This document shows positions 10,759 through 19,394 of a stretch of 64,000 bases of DNA, piece after piece. Location: contig JAHQRK010000011.1 in assembly GCA_019828595.1 (NCBI GenBank), forward strand, positions 2,170,001-2,234,000. Direction: 5' to 3'. The first letter of the stretch is position 1. Each line of letters starts with the position of its first letter. The translations under genes and the position numbers were made by a program. The notes beneath the pieces are model-generated. The model ran no database searches and was not told the origin of the DNA. It saw only the letters and a program-made list of their open reading frames with translations. Source of the DNA: Aphanomyces cochlioides (lineage: Eukaryota; Oomycota; Saprolegniomycetes; Saprolegniales; Verrucalvaceae).

Positions 10759-11184
10759 CTACGCCGAATCGCGGCGATCCGTCGAGTTCCGCTCCTTTCT
10801 CCAGCGCCACAACGAGTCAACATGGCGCTTCATTTCCTCAAGTTGAACAGCAGTCGCCTCATACTCCCGGCGAAATTCGCGTACCAATTCCGCCCTTGGA
10901 TACTGCTCAACATGCTTTTCAAGCGCCTCAATGCGATCGCGCAAGTCTTGATTCTGAGCTTGCAGCTCCCGATTTTGAGCCTCCAGATCTTGGACGCGCA
11001 TCTCCAAGCGAACGAGTGACAACACCAGAGACTCATCTTGATCCACTACCACTCCAGGAGATGGAAGTCGGCCCACCGAGCGCGCCCGACTTGGCGATCT
11101 TCGAGCCAGCACAACAGTTGGCGCAACCACGCGTTCCGAAACGCTGCTTGGATCCTCCAACCGAAGTCGTTGCGATCGAGCCAT
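10759..11184 (-). CDS. Antisense coiled-coil protein in Gypsy-2
   Basis: Reading leftward from the ATG at 11184 (the frame is open from 11232) gives about 141 residues: a basic N-terminus, then a long heptad region (LEMRVQDLEAQNRELQAQ, then LRDRIEALEKHVEQ) and a second helix (AELVREFRREYEATAV). Heptads this regular rarely arise by chance on the antisense of a real gene. I take the minus strand as coding and the plus-strand overlap (to about 11228, Pro/Ser-rich) as a possible shadow. Function unknown: a Gag-like oligomerisation domain or a bZIP-like protein are possibilities. It follows the antisense gene at 11264-12280. Confidence 0.5.
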   Translation of the reverse strand: MARSQRLRLEDPSSVSERVVAPTVVLARRSPSRARSVGRLPSPGVVVDQDESLVLSLVRLEMRVQDLEAQNRELQAQNQDLRDRIEALEKHVEQYPRAELVREFRREYEATAVQLEEMKRHVDSLWRWRKERNSTDRRDSA

Positions 11185-11263
11185 CGCGGCAGGCGGTACT
11201 CTCCGGCCGGATTGAAATACCGTCTTGATCAATCTGTATCGACGGCAGCGGCCGATATGGGAC

Positions 11264-12280
11264 CTACATGGATATCAGCTCGTGAAGCTCGCGAAATCTT
11301 ACCACAAGAGTTGGCAACTTACGAATCACAGCGGCGGCATTCAAGACGCAAACTTGCGCCAGACGTCGAAAGTCTCCTGAGCGCATTAGCCCTAAAAGGG
11401 TACTCCACCGCAACTCGGCGTAATTGGCAAGACGGTTCGTCCACTGGGCGACGGTTCTCGGCGTAGGTCGCTCTTCAACGTCTTATTTGCCTCGCTTGGG
11501 TGTGAAGAACGCCACAGAAAAACACAAGAAGTATTCTTCAAGACTCTCATTCGGCAAGAGCGCCAAAGGAACATACGGCCATACCACATTCTTGGCCTTG
11601 GCTTCGCTGCGATCTCTTTACCAAGTGGCTGGATCAGCTGCACGACATCCTGACTTGTTGTACAACAACATCAAGTATCGCAAGCTTGCGCACATTTTGG
11701 AAGGGTCCATTTGGCTGTCCCACAGGCCCAGCAGGTTGTATACATGCTGGCAATCTTCATAGTCCATCGGATGGCCTGACCCGCATACGCTCAAGAGTTC
11801 CACTCCGGCCTTGCCTGGATGCTGCGCATCGCCAAAATCGTGGCGGTCTTGCGTATACCACAGCTCAGCGGATGTCATCTCACGAGCTCGCACCATGAAC
11901 TTCTTCTCCGACAACTTGCTCGTCGGGTATCCTCGAATATCGACGGCAAAGTCGCCCAGCATTGGGAAACCTCCCATTGTTGCCACTGGCCCAAGATCGA
12001 ACATCGACTTGTATTCGGTCACGCCTGCCAGTCCTGGCTCTTCCTTGACGATCGCTGCATCAGCCTTCGGCTTCTCTTCGCCTTCATCAACTTTGGCCTC
12101 TGCCTCCGGCTCCGCCGCTCTACGCCCCGCTTCTTGTTTTTCCTCGGCCGAACCTCGACCTTTAGCCTTCACCATTGCGCTTTCCTTCAGTTTTGACGGT
12201 TGAACCGTCTCCGATCCAATTTCTCCAACTGCCACTCCTGGCTGCCCTTTCGCGAGTTCGCGTGATCCTTGCGTTCCCAT
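11264..12280 (-). pseudogene. Antisense Gag-like gene of Gypsy-2, two internal stops
   Basis: On the minus strand one frame of 339 codons runs from ATG 12280 to TAG 11266-11264. It is broken only by two TAA codons: at 11620-11618 after DPATW, and near 11507 after TPKRGK. The composition is protein-like throughout: a Lys/Glu/Ala-rich N-terminus, then MFDLGPVATMGGFPMLGDFA, and a helical C-terminal part (WTNRLANYAELRWSTLLGLM). Both stops could be CAA-to-TAA changes. The gene starts 39 bp from the 3' LTR and is transcribed away from it, so the LTR may supply an antisense promoter. The resemblance to Gag is structural only; no zinc knuckle was seen. Confidence 0.55.
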
Positions 12281-12308
12281 TTTGACCCCCTCACGCTCTC
12301 GTTTTGAG

Positions 12309-12318
12309 TGTGGGGAAG
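12309..12318 (+). promoter_or_regulatory. Gypsy-2 polypurine tract
   Basis: The sequence TGTGGGGAAG directly before the 3' LTR start (TGTAACC) is mostly purine and in the expected position for plus-strand priming. Confidence 0.6.
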
Positions 12319-12457
12319 TGTAACCGGAATCGTTCGGTTACTTGCTTGGCATGACATGCCTGATGTTGGCATGGCATCTGTATTGACCTCCGCGTGTGAG
12401 CACTTGTTGCTCACAGCCATTCCTCTGCACTGAGCCTTTTTAGGCCATTCGTTTTCA
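12319..12457 (+). repeat. Gypsy-2 3' LTR
   Basis: The direct repeat partner of 6371-6509. It is followed at once by Gypsy-1 RNase H coding sequence rather than by a copy of the left flank, so no target-site duplication is seen. Confidence 0.85.
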
Positions 12458-13082
12458 CTGGGCAACTTCCCGGCTGGAGCGTACTGTGGGCAGAAAATGG
12501 GTCCTCGCCGATGCGACGGTTAACCTTGCGGAGTACAGTGGACTAATTGCTGCCTTGGAACGCACCTTGAGCTTGAGCCTGGCAAATCCAGTGATTTTCG
12601 GTGACTCGCGCTTGGTTATTCACCAAGTATTGGGGTGGATGCAGAGCAAGCAGTTCCATCTGCAGAGCTGCCTTGACCGAGTCCGCGCCCTGAGGGATCA
12701 AGCGACTGGGGTGGAATTTCACCTCGTGAAACGAGAATGGAACGGCGCTGCTGATTTGCTGGCTGGACTCGCGCTGCAAGACCGTGCTGGAGGGTAAGTG
12801 CTGGATGAGTCGGTCCTGGAAGAGCTACAGCGACGCAACCTGCTGCCAGAGCTTCTGCATCATCCCGCCGCTGCCGCTGCAACCCCGATGATTATGGCGT
12901 TCCAAGCGAGGTCGACGGAGAAAATGGCCGCACTGAGGCTGGACCGAGTGAGCAATGCACAAGATCGAGAAAGAGAATTGGCGAATATTAAGTGCTATTT
13001 GCGGGGTGAAGTCAGCCACCTGACTGAGATGGAGTGTCGTTTGTTGCCCAAGTTAGCCGGTCAGTTTGAAATCGGTGAGTGA
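12458..13082 (+). pseudogene. Gypsy-1 RNase H (RVT_3-like type), 5' end lost
   Basis: The coding sequence starts abruptly inside RNase H: one frame reads LPGWSVLWAENG at 12464-12500, then a frame change gives ATVNLAEYSGLIAALERTL (Glu), VIFGDSRLVIHQVLG (Asp) and KREWNGAADLLAGLAL (final Asp), a pattern seen in oomycete Gypsy pol proteins. A helical linker (12798-13082) leads to the integrase. The N-terminal RNase H strand, RT and protease are missing because the sequence directly upstream is the Gypsy-2 3' LTR. Confidence 0.75.
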
Positions 13083-13133
13083 GGAGCCCTCTAACGCGTC
13101 GAGTGGTCGTCGAAGAGGTCGCCTGAAGAGCGC

Positions 13134-13892
13134 ATGCAATGGAAGCTGGTGATCCCGCGAGTCCTAGTCAAGGTGGTGCTGGCCCATTGTCACGACGACG
13201 CTCAAGGTGGACACGCGAAGTTCCAACGGACGCACGAGCGCGCAAGAGCCCATTTCTATTGGAGGCTGATGTACGCCGACACGAAGGACTATGTGGCCGA
13301 CTGCGCCGTTTGCAACACGGCTGGACCACCGCCGAACTTCCGAGCTTTGAGCCCTGGGAACCTCACCCCGGAAGGGCCGTTAGATGTGGTGTGCATGGAT
13401 GCCGCGGCCGACATGCCGTCATCGTTCAGAGGGAACACCCAGTTGATCGTCTTCGCAGATGTGTTCACGGGCTTCATCATGACCAAGGCGACACCGAATC
13501 GGACGGCTCACACAGTCGCTCTCGCCTTCGAGGAAGTCGTTTTCCGCCGCTTTGGAGCCTGCCGCGAACTGCGCCATGACCGTGACCCCTCCTTCATGTC
13601 GTACGTGTTCAAGTATTTCTGTGAGATGTTGGGGCAGCGGCAGATGCCGACCTTTGCATACCGCCCGCAAGCGAATGGCCTCGCCGAGCGATCGATCCAA
13701 GTGACGATCCGTGCCGTGAAGCACTATGTTCAGGATCCGAAGCAAAGAGACTGGGATGACTGGGCTGAGAGACTAGTGTTCGCGATGAACACGTCCGTGT
13801 CGGTCGTGCGCAAGGAGACTCCGTTCTTCCTCCGGATGGGACCCGCACGCCACGATCACTGCGAGCCTGCCAACAGTCCGCGGGGATGCTGA
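13134..13892 (+). pseudogene. Gypsy-1 integrase core
   Basis: It has the zinc-binding HHCC module (HCHDDAQGGHAKFQ, then CAVCNTA) and the DDE core: DVVCMDAAADMP, LRHDRDPSFMSYVF and RPQANGLAERSIQ. The end of the core changes frame between about 13850 and 13915. All three catalytic acidic residues are present. GC-rich codon use matches the gag at 5104-6331, which supports their being one element. Confidence 0.85.
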
Positions 13893-14542
13893 GCCGGAAG
13901 CCTATCGCTGGCGATTGCAAGTCCACCAGCAACAAGTGCATTGTCATGCAGTGAATCGAGACTTGGTTGCTGCAGCTATTGCTAACCGGGCGCGTCGCCA
14001 CAACGAGCAATTGCCTGAAAACGTTGACGAGCGCATCGAAGTGGGTGACGCAGTGTGGCTGTATATCGACCAGGTCAAGCCCGGTGTGAAAGTCAAGTTA
14101 GCCCACCGCTGGCACGGCCCTTTCCGCGTGTTGTCGCGTCCCAACGACTATTCAAGCGAATTGGAGTCCCGCGTGCGTCATACAGGAAAGGTCTATAGGT
14201 TCCATGCGGTTGTGCACGATTCTTGGTTGAAGCCACGACGGGTTTACCTAGAGCGGCCCGTGGAATTGTTGCAAAATGTGCCGGAAATTGACTTCGACGA
14301 AGAGCTAGCTCTACCCGATTACTCATTTCTCGGTGGACGACCCGACCGCGACGATGTATTGGGCACACACCCGCAGGTTGTGGCTGTGCGAAACGTGCGA
14401 TACACGGAAGGAGTATGAGGTTCAATTTTACCGGGGTGAACTGTGGATATGGGAAGCGCTCGTCAATATTCCGCCGTCTGAGCTGATTTACGAATTTGAG
14501 CGAGTGCGCCTCGGGTTTGATCGGTTTGCGATGATGGTCTAG
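13893..14542 (+). pseudogene. Gypsy-1 integrase C-terminal region with chromo-like tail
   Basis: It continues the integrase after a frameshift: ERIEVGDAVWLYID and LAHRWHGPFRVLSRP form the GPF/Y-type domain. After another frame change near 14410 the tail reads KEYEVQFYRGELWIWEAL and ends at TAG 14540-14542. The tail has the aromatic spacing of a degenerate chromodomain, as in chromovirus-type Gypsy elements. The chromodomain call is tentative. Confidence 0.6.
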
Positions 14543-14941
14543 GAAGAGCTCCACCCGATCGAAGAGGAGGAGACGAAGGACGACGATCAAGCGTAAATCC
14601 CGGTCCAACGGCGCTCGAAAAGGGTCCCGATATCCCGAGATTCCGGTTCGGAGGCCCCCGACATTGACATTTATCCCGGTTTTGTGACGCTTTATTTGGT
14701 TGAGATTACTTTGGTATGGTTGGCTTTGTGACGTGCAGGTGGATCTAATGGCCCGATTGTTGGTGATGGAATGGAAATTGATTGATTTTGTGATGGGAAC
14801 GTGCGTATTATGCATTTAATTACATGTGATTTATGAAGAAAATTGGACGAACAAGATGGTGGAGCATTAATCATTACGCTATGCTACAACGAAAAGCTCC
14901 ACTTCTAGTTCGATGGCCCCAAACTTGGTTGTTGGTTCAGG
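14543..14941. other. Gypsy-1 3' untranslated region
   Basis: No supported gene. The sequence becomes AT-richer (TTGATTGATTTTGTGATGGG near 14777). No clear polypurine tract or LTR start was recognised here; minus-strand ORFs begin at its right edge. Confidence 0.4.
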
Positions 14942-15628
14942 CTAGATGATGCGTGTCTTCTTTTTGTTTGGGCCCGTGAACTCCTGCTTGTAGGATTGGT
15001 ATTCGCAGAGATAGAAGCGCCAAGCTACGATCCCTTTTGGGCGAGTGGAAAACTCGCGGCGATACAATTTGCCCGGAGGTGGTTGCGGCGCCCACTGACG
15101 ATTTTGGGAACATTGCTTGATTGGGGCCTTGCAGCGAGTCATATGCTTCGTCGTGATCCAGCGACATTGCTCCCCGTGGTGGCCAAGTCTACGTTCCATG
15201 CAATCCGCCAGCGGTAGAGCGCAGTGCCGGTCTTCCTTCCCAGGGTAGCGGTGGTCACACAGGTTCTCGTCCATGGCTTGGCGGTAGCGCTGAGCTTCTG
15301 CTGATGTTTCGTCCTCGTACACCAAGTACGACTTTGTCGCGGCTCCCGGGTTCTCCACTATCTCATAGTCGGAGTTATCAGAGTTGTCCACCACGGGTGA
15401 GGCGGGGGCCGCAAAGAGATCGTCGTCCTGGCCAGCCGACGGTGTGGCTGCTCCGTCAGAATCGATCGTCACAGACTCCCGAATGGCTTCGCGCATGCGC
15501 GCGACAGGTGAACTTGGTGGCGTGTCTATGGGTGGACCGAGGTTAACACCCGCGTTGGAGAGATCGTGGCCACTGGCAGGCGCGACAACGATGCTTGATG
15601 AGGTCTCTGACCCCTTCGCCTCCGACAA
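14942..15628 (-). CDS. Antisense ORF d: acidic/Pro-Ser N-terminus, Cys-rich C-terminus
   Basis: 228 residues. The N-terminal half is Ser/Pro/Asp-rich (low complexity, probably disordered). The C-terminal half has spaced Cys and His residues (CDHRYPGKEDRHC, CMERRLGHHGEQC, then TRCKAPIKQC) that could bind zinc. It is the last of four minus-strand frames (18005 to 14942) between the Gypsy-1 integrase and an LTR remnant at 19395-19517. No family was recognised. The open length and composition support coding, but a chance ORF cannot be excluded. Confidence 0.45.
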   Translation of the reverse strand: MSEAKGSETSSSIVVAPASGHDLSNAGVNLGPPIDTPPSSPVARMREAIRESVTIDSDGAATPSAGQDDDLFAAPASPVVDNSDNSDYEIVENPGAATKSYLVYEDETSAEAQRYRQAMDENLCDHRYPGKEDRHCALPLADCMERRLGHHGEQCRWITTKHMTRCKAPIKQCSQNRQWAPQPPPGKLYRREFSTRPKGIVAWRFYLCEYQSYKQEFTGPNKKKTRII

Positions 15629-15651
15629 GGCCTTCAGCTACACGAATTGCC

Positions 15652-16167
15652 TCAACAAGGGCGAGTGGATGTTAGTATCTGAGCCTCCAACGCGTCGATT
15701 TGCCGCCCCTGCGCCTCAATGCGGCTCTCCTGTAGCTGAATGGGATCTGCTTGGGTCCCCACTTGCTCCTCAAGAACGCTGATTTGCTGCGTCGCTTGCG
15801 CTGTGGCTAGGACGCTTGCTGCAAATTGGTGGCTGCTCCTGAGCAGCAAAGAATGGGCGATGGAGATGAATTCTTGGCGTACCTTCGAATCGTGAATCCA
15901 TCCTCGAGCGTCACGTCTGATCAGCTGCCGGGAGTTGGCGAGCGTATCAACAGCTGCGTGTGCAAGCGAAGGGAGGTCAGCTAACGAAGAGGCGGCACCA
16001 GGGAAGACCCCTTGGAGGCGCAGAGCGTGGTTTCCAAGCTCGGTGGTGAGCTCCGATGCGGCTATACTCAAAGCGGCTTGGAAGGGCGACATGACGGCTG
16101 GCTGGGGCGCGAGCTGGTTGGATTGTGAGCCTGATGGCTTGGCTCCGTCAGAGCCCTTTGATGGCAT
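15652..16167 (-). CDS. Antisense ORF c: helical protein
   Basis: 171 residues, Ala/Gln/Ser-rich, with a predicted helical C-terminus (QQISVLEEQVGTQ and ESRIEAQGRQIDALEAQIL heptads). It ends 24 nt before ORF d starts, so the two could be a single gene split by a frameshift. No homologue recognised. Confidence 0.45.
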   Translation of the reverse strand: MPSKGSDGAKPSGSQSNQLAPQPAVMSPFQAALSIAASELTTELGNHALRLQGVFPGAASSLADLPSLAHAAVDTLANSRQLIRRDARGWIHDSKVRQEFISIAHSLLLRSSHQFAASVLATAQATQQISVLEEQVGTQADPIQLQESRIEAQGRQIDALEAQILTSTRPC

Positions 16168-16308
16168 CGGTCAGTTGGTTAGCGAGGACGGTGCACAGAA
16201 TCCGCGAACAAACTGACTCATGAAATCGATCAACAATCAACAAACGCTCCTGTATTATCGGCCAATGGGATTATACTATGAAGATTCTAAGCGTGTCAAG
16301 CGAGCCGA

Positions 16309-17181
16309 TCAGTCGAGGGGCAGCGCGGGGAAGTCAATACGAGGACCATGACCATCGATGTGGTAGCTGTATCCGAAGGGGTAGTCGTCTTTGTAGTGGT
16401 AGCATGATGGCGTGTTGAGCAAATCTCCTGGCGTAATCCCCAAGCATGGTGTGCCCATGTGCCCCCTTATGTCATGATTGGCATTGCGATGGTCAAGGGG
16501 ATATCGTTTCAAGTGCTGTGCCAGCAACTCATTCAACCGCATGACACCCTGGGCGAGTTCGGTATGGCTCTCCTGCAACCGGCGGATCTCCCGGTCCTTT
16601 TGCATGATTTGGCGCCGCAGCTGACGAAAGATTTGAGCGTGCTCAGCGAGCGTGTGGCTGAACGTGTCTTGTTGGTGATGGGCTTCCCGAATGCGCGCCT
16701 GCACCTCGGTTCTGTGGTCGTCCAGGTGGGTGGGAAGGGTTCGAAGCGCCTGCCCCAGCTGCTGGTTGGCCGCTGCGATCACTTGGTGCATCCGATCGGT
16801 ATTGTCTTGGTGGTTGAGAGCCATGGCCAGAAGAAGACGAGCGACAACGATGGTGAAAAGGAAAATGAAGAAGAAGAACATGTCGTGTTGCTCAAAGAAT
16901 TGACTATGATGGCTATTCCGTTGGCTCGTCTGGTGAAGATTCGGTCTGTGAGGATGATGGACTGTCAGTTGGCTGAGCTGGAGCATCCCAGAGCGACGAT
17001 ATGGACAGCGCGCCAAGGAATTGCGACACGGATGGCCCTTGTTTGTCAGTATGCTGCACAATTCAACGGCCGGGCGGCGACGCGGCGAGCGTCCTTGGGA
17101 TTGTACGGCGAGTCGGAGGCTATCAAGATCTGCTGCAAGCTTAACCACGGCCCGACCATACTGCACTACGCTATTCGCCAC
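16309..17181 (-). CDS. Antisense ORF b: membrane-anchored coiled-coil protein
   Basis: 290 residues. The N-terminal region is basic with Cys pairs (ELCSILTNKGHPCRNSLARC). A strongly hydrophobic stretch follows (DMFFFFIFLFTIVVARLLLA, about residues 100-119), then a long coiled coil (QIFRQLRRQIMQKDREIRRL; HTELAQGVMRLNELLAQHL). The TM-plus-coiled-coil plan is reminiscent of an envelope-like or accessory protein, but I have no sequence evidence for any named family. Its start overlaps the end of ORF a by 16 nt in a different frame, so a and b may be one frameshifted gene. Confidence 0.45.
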   Translation of the reverse strand: MANSVVQYGRAVVKLAADLDSLRLAVQSQGRSPRRRPAVELCSILTNKGHPCRNSLARCPYRRSGMLQLSQLTVHHPHRPNLHQTSQRNSHHSQFFEQHDMFFFFIFLFTIVVARLLLAMALNHQDNTDRMHQVIAAANQQLGQALRTLPTHLDDHRTEVQARIREAHHQQDTFSHTLAEHAQIFRQLRRQIMQKDREIRRLQESHTELAQGVMRLNELLAQHLKRYPLDHRNANHDIRGHMGTPCLGITPGDLLNTPSCYHYKDDYPFGYSYHIDGHGPRIDFPALPLD

Positions 17182-18005
17182 GCTGTCGATGGACGACTTT
17201 TGATAACAAGTTGACGGTTGAGTCGCTCTGTGGTGGAGACTTGTGTTGCCACCTGGCCATTTATCTCAATGATGACTGCATCTTGCTTGTCGAGTCGCAC
17301 CAGAATGTGATTGATGTGGTTGACTTGGTTCTTCAGCTCCTCGATAGGGTCGTTGCTGAACGGCCCAGGAGTGCTGGCATCAAACGGAGACTCATCATCG
17401 GATTCACTGCCCTGCGGTAGTGGGGAGTGCTCTGGAGAGTTGACGGCGTTGTCACCCACCTTACCCGACACCAAGAAGATGCCGGGAAGCGGCGCCACCG
17501 ATGAAACATCTTGCGGTGAGCCTGGCCCTTGTAGCGACAACTCGACCGGTGGTGGTGTTGACAGCGATTGGTTCATCTTGTCTCGAAACATCTTGTCTTT
17601 ACGGCGTACGACTTGTGGCTTGCGACTGGCCGTGAGCGATCGTTTTGGCTCAAGGTCCGAAGAGTTGCTTGACAGATATGAGTGTGGACGGTGACTGTTG
17701 AAGCTGACTTCCATGTCAAATGCGCTTGTGGACCAAGGAAGTGGAGCCCAGCGAGTGTCGCTCGTCGGTTGACAGCCGTTTGTGCCCGTGGCGTCACGAG
17801 CTGCCAGGGGTGGTTTGTGGCAAAGCGAGCCGCCACTCGCGTAACCGATCCAACGCACGTCCGACACACGGAGAAGAGATCTTACTGGCAGGCGAGTGCC
17901 AATCACAGTGGATGGCGAGTGGATTTCGGTGCTTGATCGTGTGCGAATTATGGCTAAGGAGCGGGCGGCATGAATGGAAAAGCAGAACACAGCGAGCCAG
18001 GGCAA
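17166..18005 (-). CDS. Antisense ORF a: Ser/Pro-rich protein with helical C-terminus
   Basis: 279 residues from the first Met, though the Met at KMFRDKMNQ (about residue 140) is a likelier start because the preceding part is not protein-like. The C-terminal part is acidic and Ser/Pro-rich (SPEHSPLPQGSESDDES), then helical (IEELKNQVNHINHILVRLD). It is the first of four minus-strand ORFs downstream of Gypsy-1. Function unknown. Confidence 0.4.
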   Translation of the reverse strand: MPWLAVFCFSIHAARSLAIIRTRSSTEIHSPSTVIGTRLPVRSLLRVSDVRWIGYASGGSLCHKPPLAARDATGTNGCQPTSDTRWAPLPWSTSAFDMEVSFNSHRPHSYLSSNSSDLEPKRSLTASRKPQVVRRKDKMFRDKMNQSLSTPPPVELSLQGPGSPQDVSSVAPLPGIFLVSGKVGDNAVNSPEHSPLPQGSESDDESPFDASTPGPFSNDPIEELKNQVNHINHILVRLDKQDAVIIEINGQVATQVSTTERLNRQLVIKSRPSTAWRIA

Positions 18006-18585
18006 CTACTGCCAATAGAGGGAGCCGACCAAGCAGTCAGTCAGTGTTGGTAGCAGGTTGCGGGCGTGCGGCTGAAGTTTATGGCCAATGAAGATGGCGA
18101 GCAAGACCCGAAGACCAATCAAGGAGCGAGAGCGAGCGGATTAACACGCGTGCGTGCGAAGTTAGGAGTAGCTTAGGAAACAGAGGTAGTAGTTAGACAG
18201 AGCTCTTTTTGGCTGGCGTTGAATGAACCTCTAAGTTTGTGGCGTCCTGTCGAGAGAGTTTAAGCGCCCAGAAGTTTGCAGGAGTTCCGTGGGTCTGTCG
18301 AAAACCCGCACCGTCAATCGCCCTCACCAACGCCAGTCAACGCTAGGCGTAGCTCGTGGGCAACCGAGCAACCAACCCCCCTTCCGGTCCTCCCAACCGT
18401 CCTTTCCCCCAGCAGCGGTCAACTACTGCGGACTTTCAACCCACAGTCGTGCCTCTCCATTTCCTTCGATGCCCCAGGCGACCTCTAACCTTCCACCCCC
18501 TTTTCTTGCGGCGAGAAGCTCGGACTTTACTGATCCGACCATCCCACACAATTATAAGTTATCTAGTATTTGACTTTGGATCAAG
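18006..18585. other. Upstream region of the Harbinger SANT gene
   Basis: No recognised gene. A plus-strand frame (18289-18573) is Pro/Ser/Gln-rich and leads toward the SANT gene start at 18586, so it may be part of its N-terminus or leader. I could not find the left terminal repeat of the Harbinger element here. Confidence 0.35.
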
Positions 18586-18960
18586 ATGTCTGTGTGGATG
18601 ACCGCCTCCGAGAACGAGCTACTCTGCCGTGCCTGGGTCAAGATCTCCGAAGATCCAATCAAGGGAAGTGGACAAAACTCTTCATCCTTTTGGGAGGCTA
18701 TGACTGCCGAATACAATGCGGCGATACCCAATGATCGGCATGAGAGACCTTCCCGTGCGCTCGAATCCAAGTTTGCTGTCATCATGCTTCAGGTTGGAAA
18801 GTTTTGCGGTTGCTACGCTGAAGCCCATGATCTGCAACAAAGCGGAACCAGTGTTGACGACATACTTGAGACTGCAAAGAAGATGTTTTACGACCATACA
18901 AAGGAAAAAAACGGCAAGAATGTGCCTTTCAAGTTCATGGAGTGTTGGCGCTATTTATGA
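18586..18960 (+). CDS. Harbinger ORF1-type Myb/SANT DNA-binding protein
   Basis: A 124-residue frame with the Myb/SANT-like pattern found in PIF/Harbinger ORF1 and plant 'NAM-associated' proteins: WMTASENELLCRAWVKISED near the start, SSSFWEAMTAEY, then RALESKFAVIMLQVGKFCGC, DILETAKKMFYD and KNVPFKFMECWRYL. In PIF/Harbinger transposons this protein helps the transposase bind the ends and enter the nucleus. It converges with a transposase fragment on the opposite strand. The full-length family usually continues with a coiled C-terminus, absent here, so this is a truncated partner gene. Confidence 0.75.
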   Translation: MSVWMTASENELLCRAWVKISEDPIKGSGQNSSSFWEAMTAEYNAAIPNDRHERPSRALESKFAVIMLQVGKFCGCYAEAHDLQQSGTSVDDILETAKKMFYDHTKEKNGKNVPFKFMECWRYL

Positions 18961-19226
18961 GGGTGCCCAAGGCTACCAAAATAGTCTCGAATGATTTGAC
19001 GGTCACCTTCTGCATGATTCCTTTGAAGATTTGCCGTGCGGCCACGTCTGGAGCCACCCCACTTCTTTGGAGTCATTGAGGCACTGTATTTCTCGACAAG
19101 TTGCCTTGCGAGAAGCAAGACTGTTGTTGCTACCTGGTCGTCTTCATCAGACGAGTCGAAGATTTGGGCACTGAGCTGCGCCAAAGTGGCTCTCCACTCG
19201 GCCATGTTGCTTACTCTCTTTTTCAA
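18951..19226 (-). pseudogene. Harbinger transposase N-terminal fragment
   Basis: The minus-strand frame encodes SSDEDDQVATTVLLLARQ and GGSRRGRTANLQRNHAEGDR followed by QIIRDYF, matching the N-terminus of plant-type PIF/Harbinger DDE transposases. It stops after about 90 residues, where it abuts the convergent SANT gene. The whole catalytic DDE domain is missing, so the element suffered an internal deletion between its two genes. Confidence 0.75.
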
Positions 19227-19394
19227 TGCGTTTCAGAGTAAGTATCCAAAGGTTTCAAAGGTTTCAGTACTCTAATCCAGTGCACCGATGGAGCGTTTTT
19301 ACGATCGACACTGACTTTTCAAACTCAGCACTGAGTTCAGCACTGAAAATAAGTCAAATTCAGTGTCGAACTCAGTGCACCTGTGGAGATGCTC

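Larger units (their letters stand above)
6371..12457 (+). mobile_element. Gypsy-2: near-complete Ty3/Gypsy LTR retrotransposon
   Basis: A 6.1-kb element bounded by two 139-bp direct repeats (6371-6509, 12319-12457), both starting TGTAACCGGAATCG and ending GTTTTCA. A TGG-type primer binding site follows the 5' LTR and a purine-rich tract precedes the 3' LTR. Order inside: gag, protease, RT, RNase H, integrase. Integrase downstream of RNase H is the Ty3/Gypsy order. The 3' 1.5 kb holds minus-strand ORFs. LTRs differ at very few positions (for example T/C in the CCGGTTAC region), so it inserted fairly recently, yet pol carries several frame breaks. No matching 4-6 bp target duplication was found (GCCGCA at the left, CTGGGC at the right), which suggests rearrangement with the surrounding Gypsy-1. 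Confidence 0.9.
18586..19394. mobile_element. Internally deleted PIF/Harbinger transposon (Harbinger-B)
   Basis: It contains the convergent SANT gene and transposase remnant. The right end, GTGCACCTGTGGAGATGCTC, ends at 19394 and is followed by TTA, the Harbinger 3-bp target. The host sequence that follows (TTAGTGAACG) is the same LTR sequence found uninterrupted at 4948, so insertion was into an LTR copy. The left terminus was not found; the given start is only the start of its first gene. Repeated CACTGA/TCAGTG motifs lie in the right subterminal region (19260-19390). Confidence 0.6.

Noticed and set aside
10707..11228. Plus-strand Pro/Ser-rich tail after the Gypsy-2 integrase
   Set aside because: It overlaps the minus-strand coiled-coil frame, whose heptads are too regular for a shadow. 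I kept the minus strand as the better call, but a genuine pol C-terminus here is not fully excluded.
6371..12457. Gypsy-2 as a simple insertion with target duplication
   Set aside because: Six-base windows on both sides (GCCGCA and CTGGGC) do not match, even when the LTR ends are moved by a few bases.
14093..14815. 240-residue minus-strand frame
   Set aside because: Antisense of the Gypsy-1 integrase C-terminus; low-complexity N-terminus and no motif.
16459..17214. 251-residue plus-strand frame
   Set aside because: Antisense of minus-strand ORF b; no domain, and composition fits a shadow.
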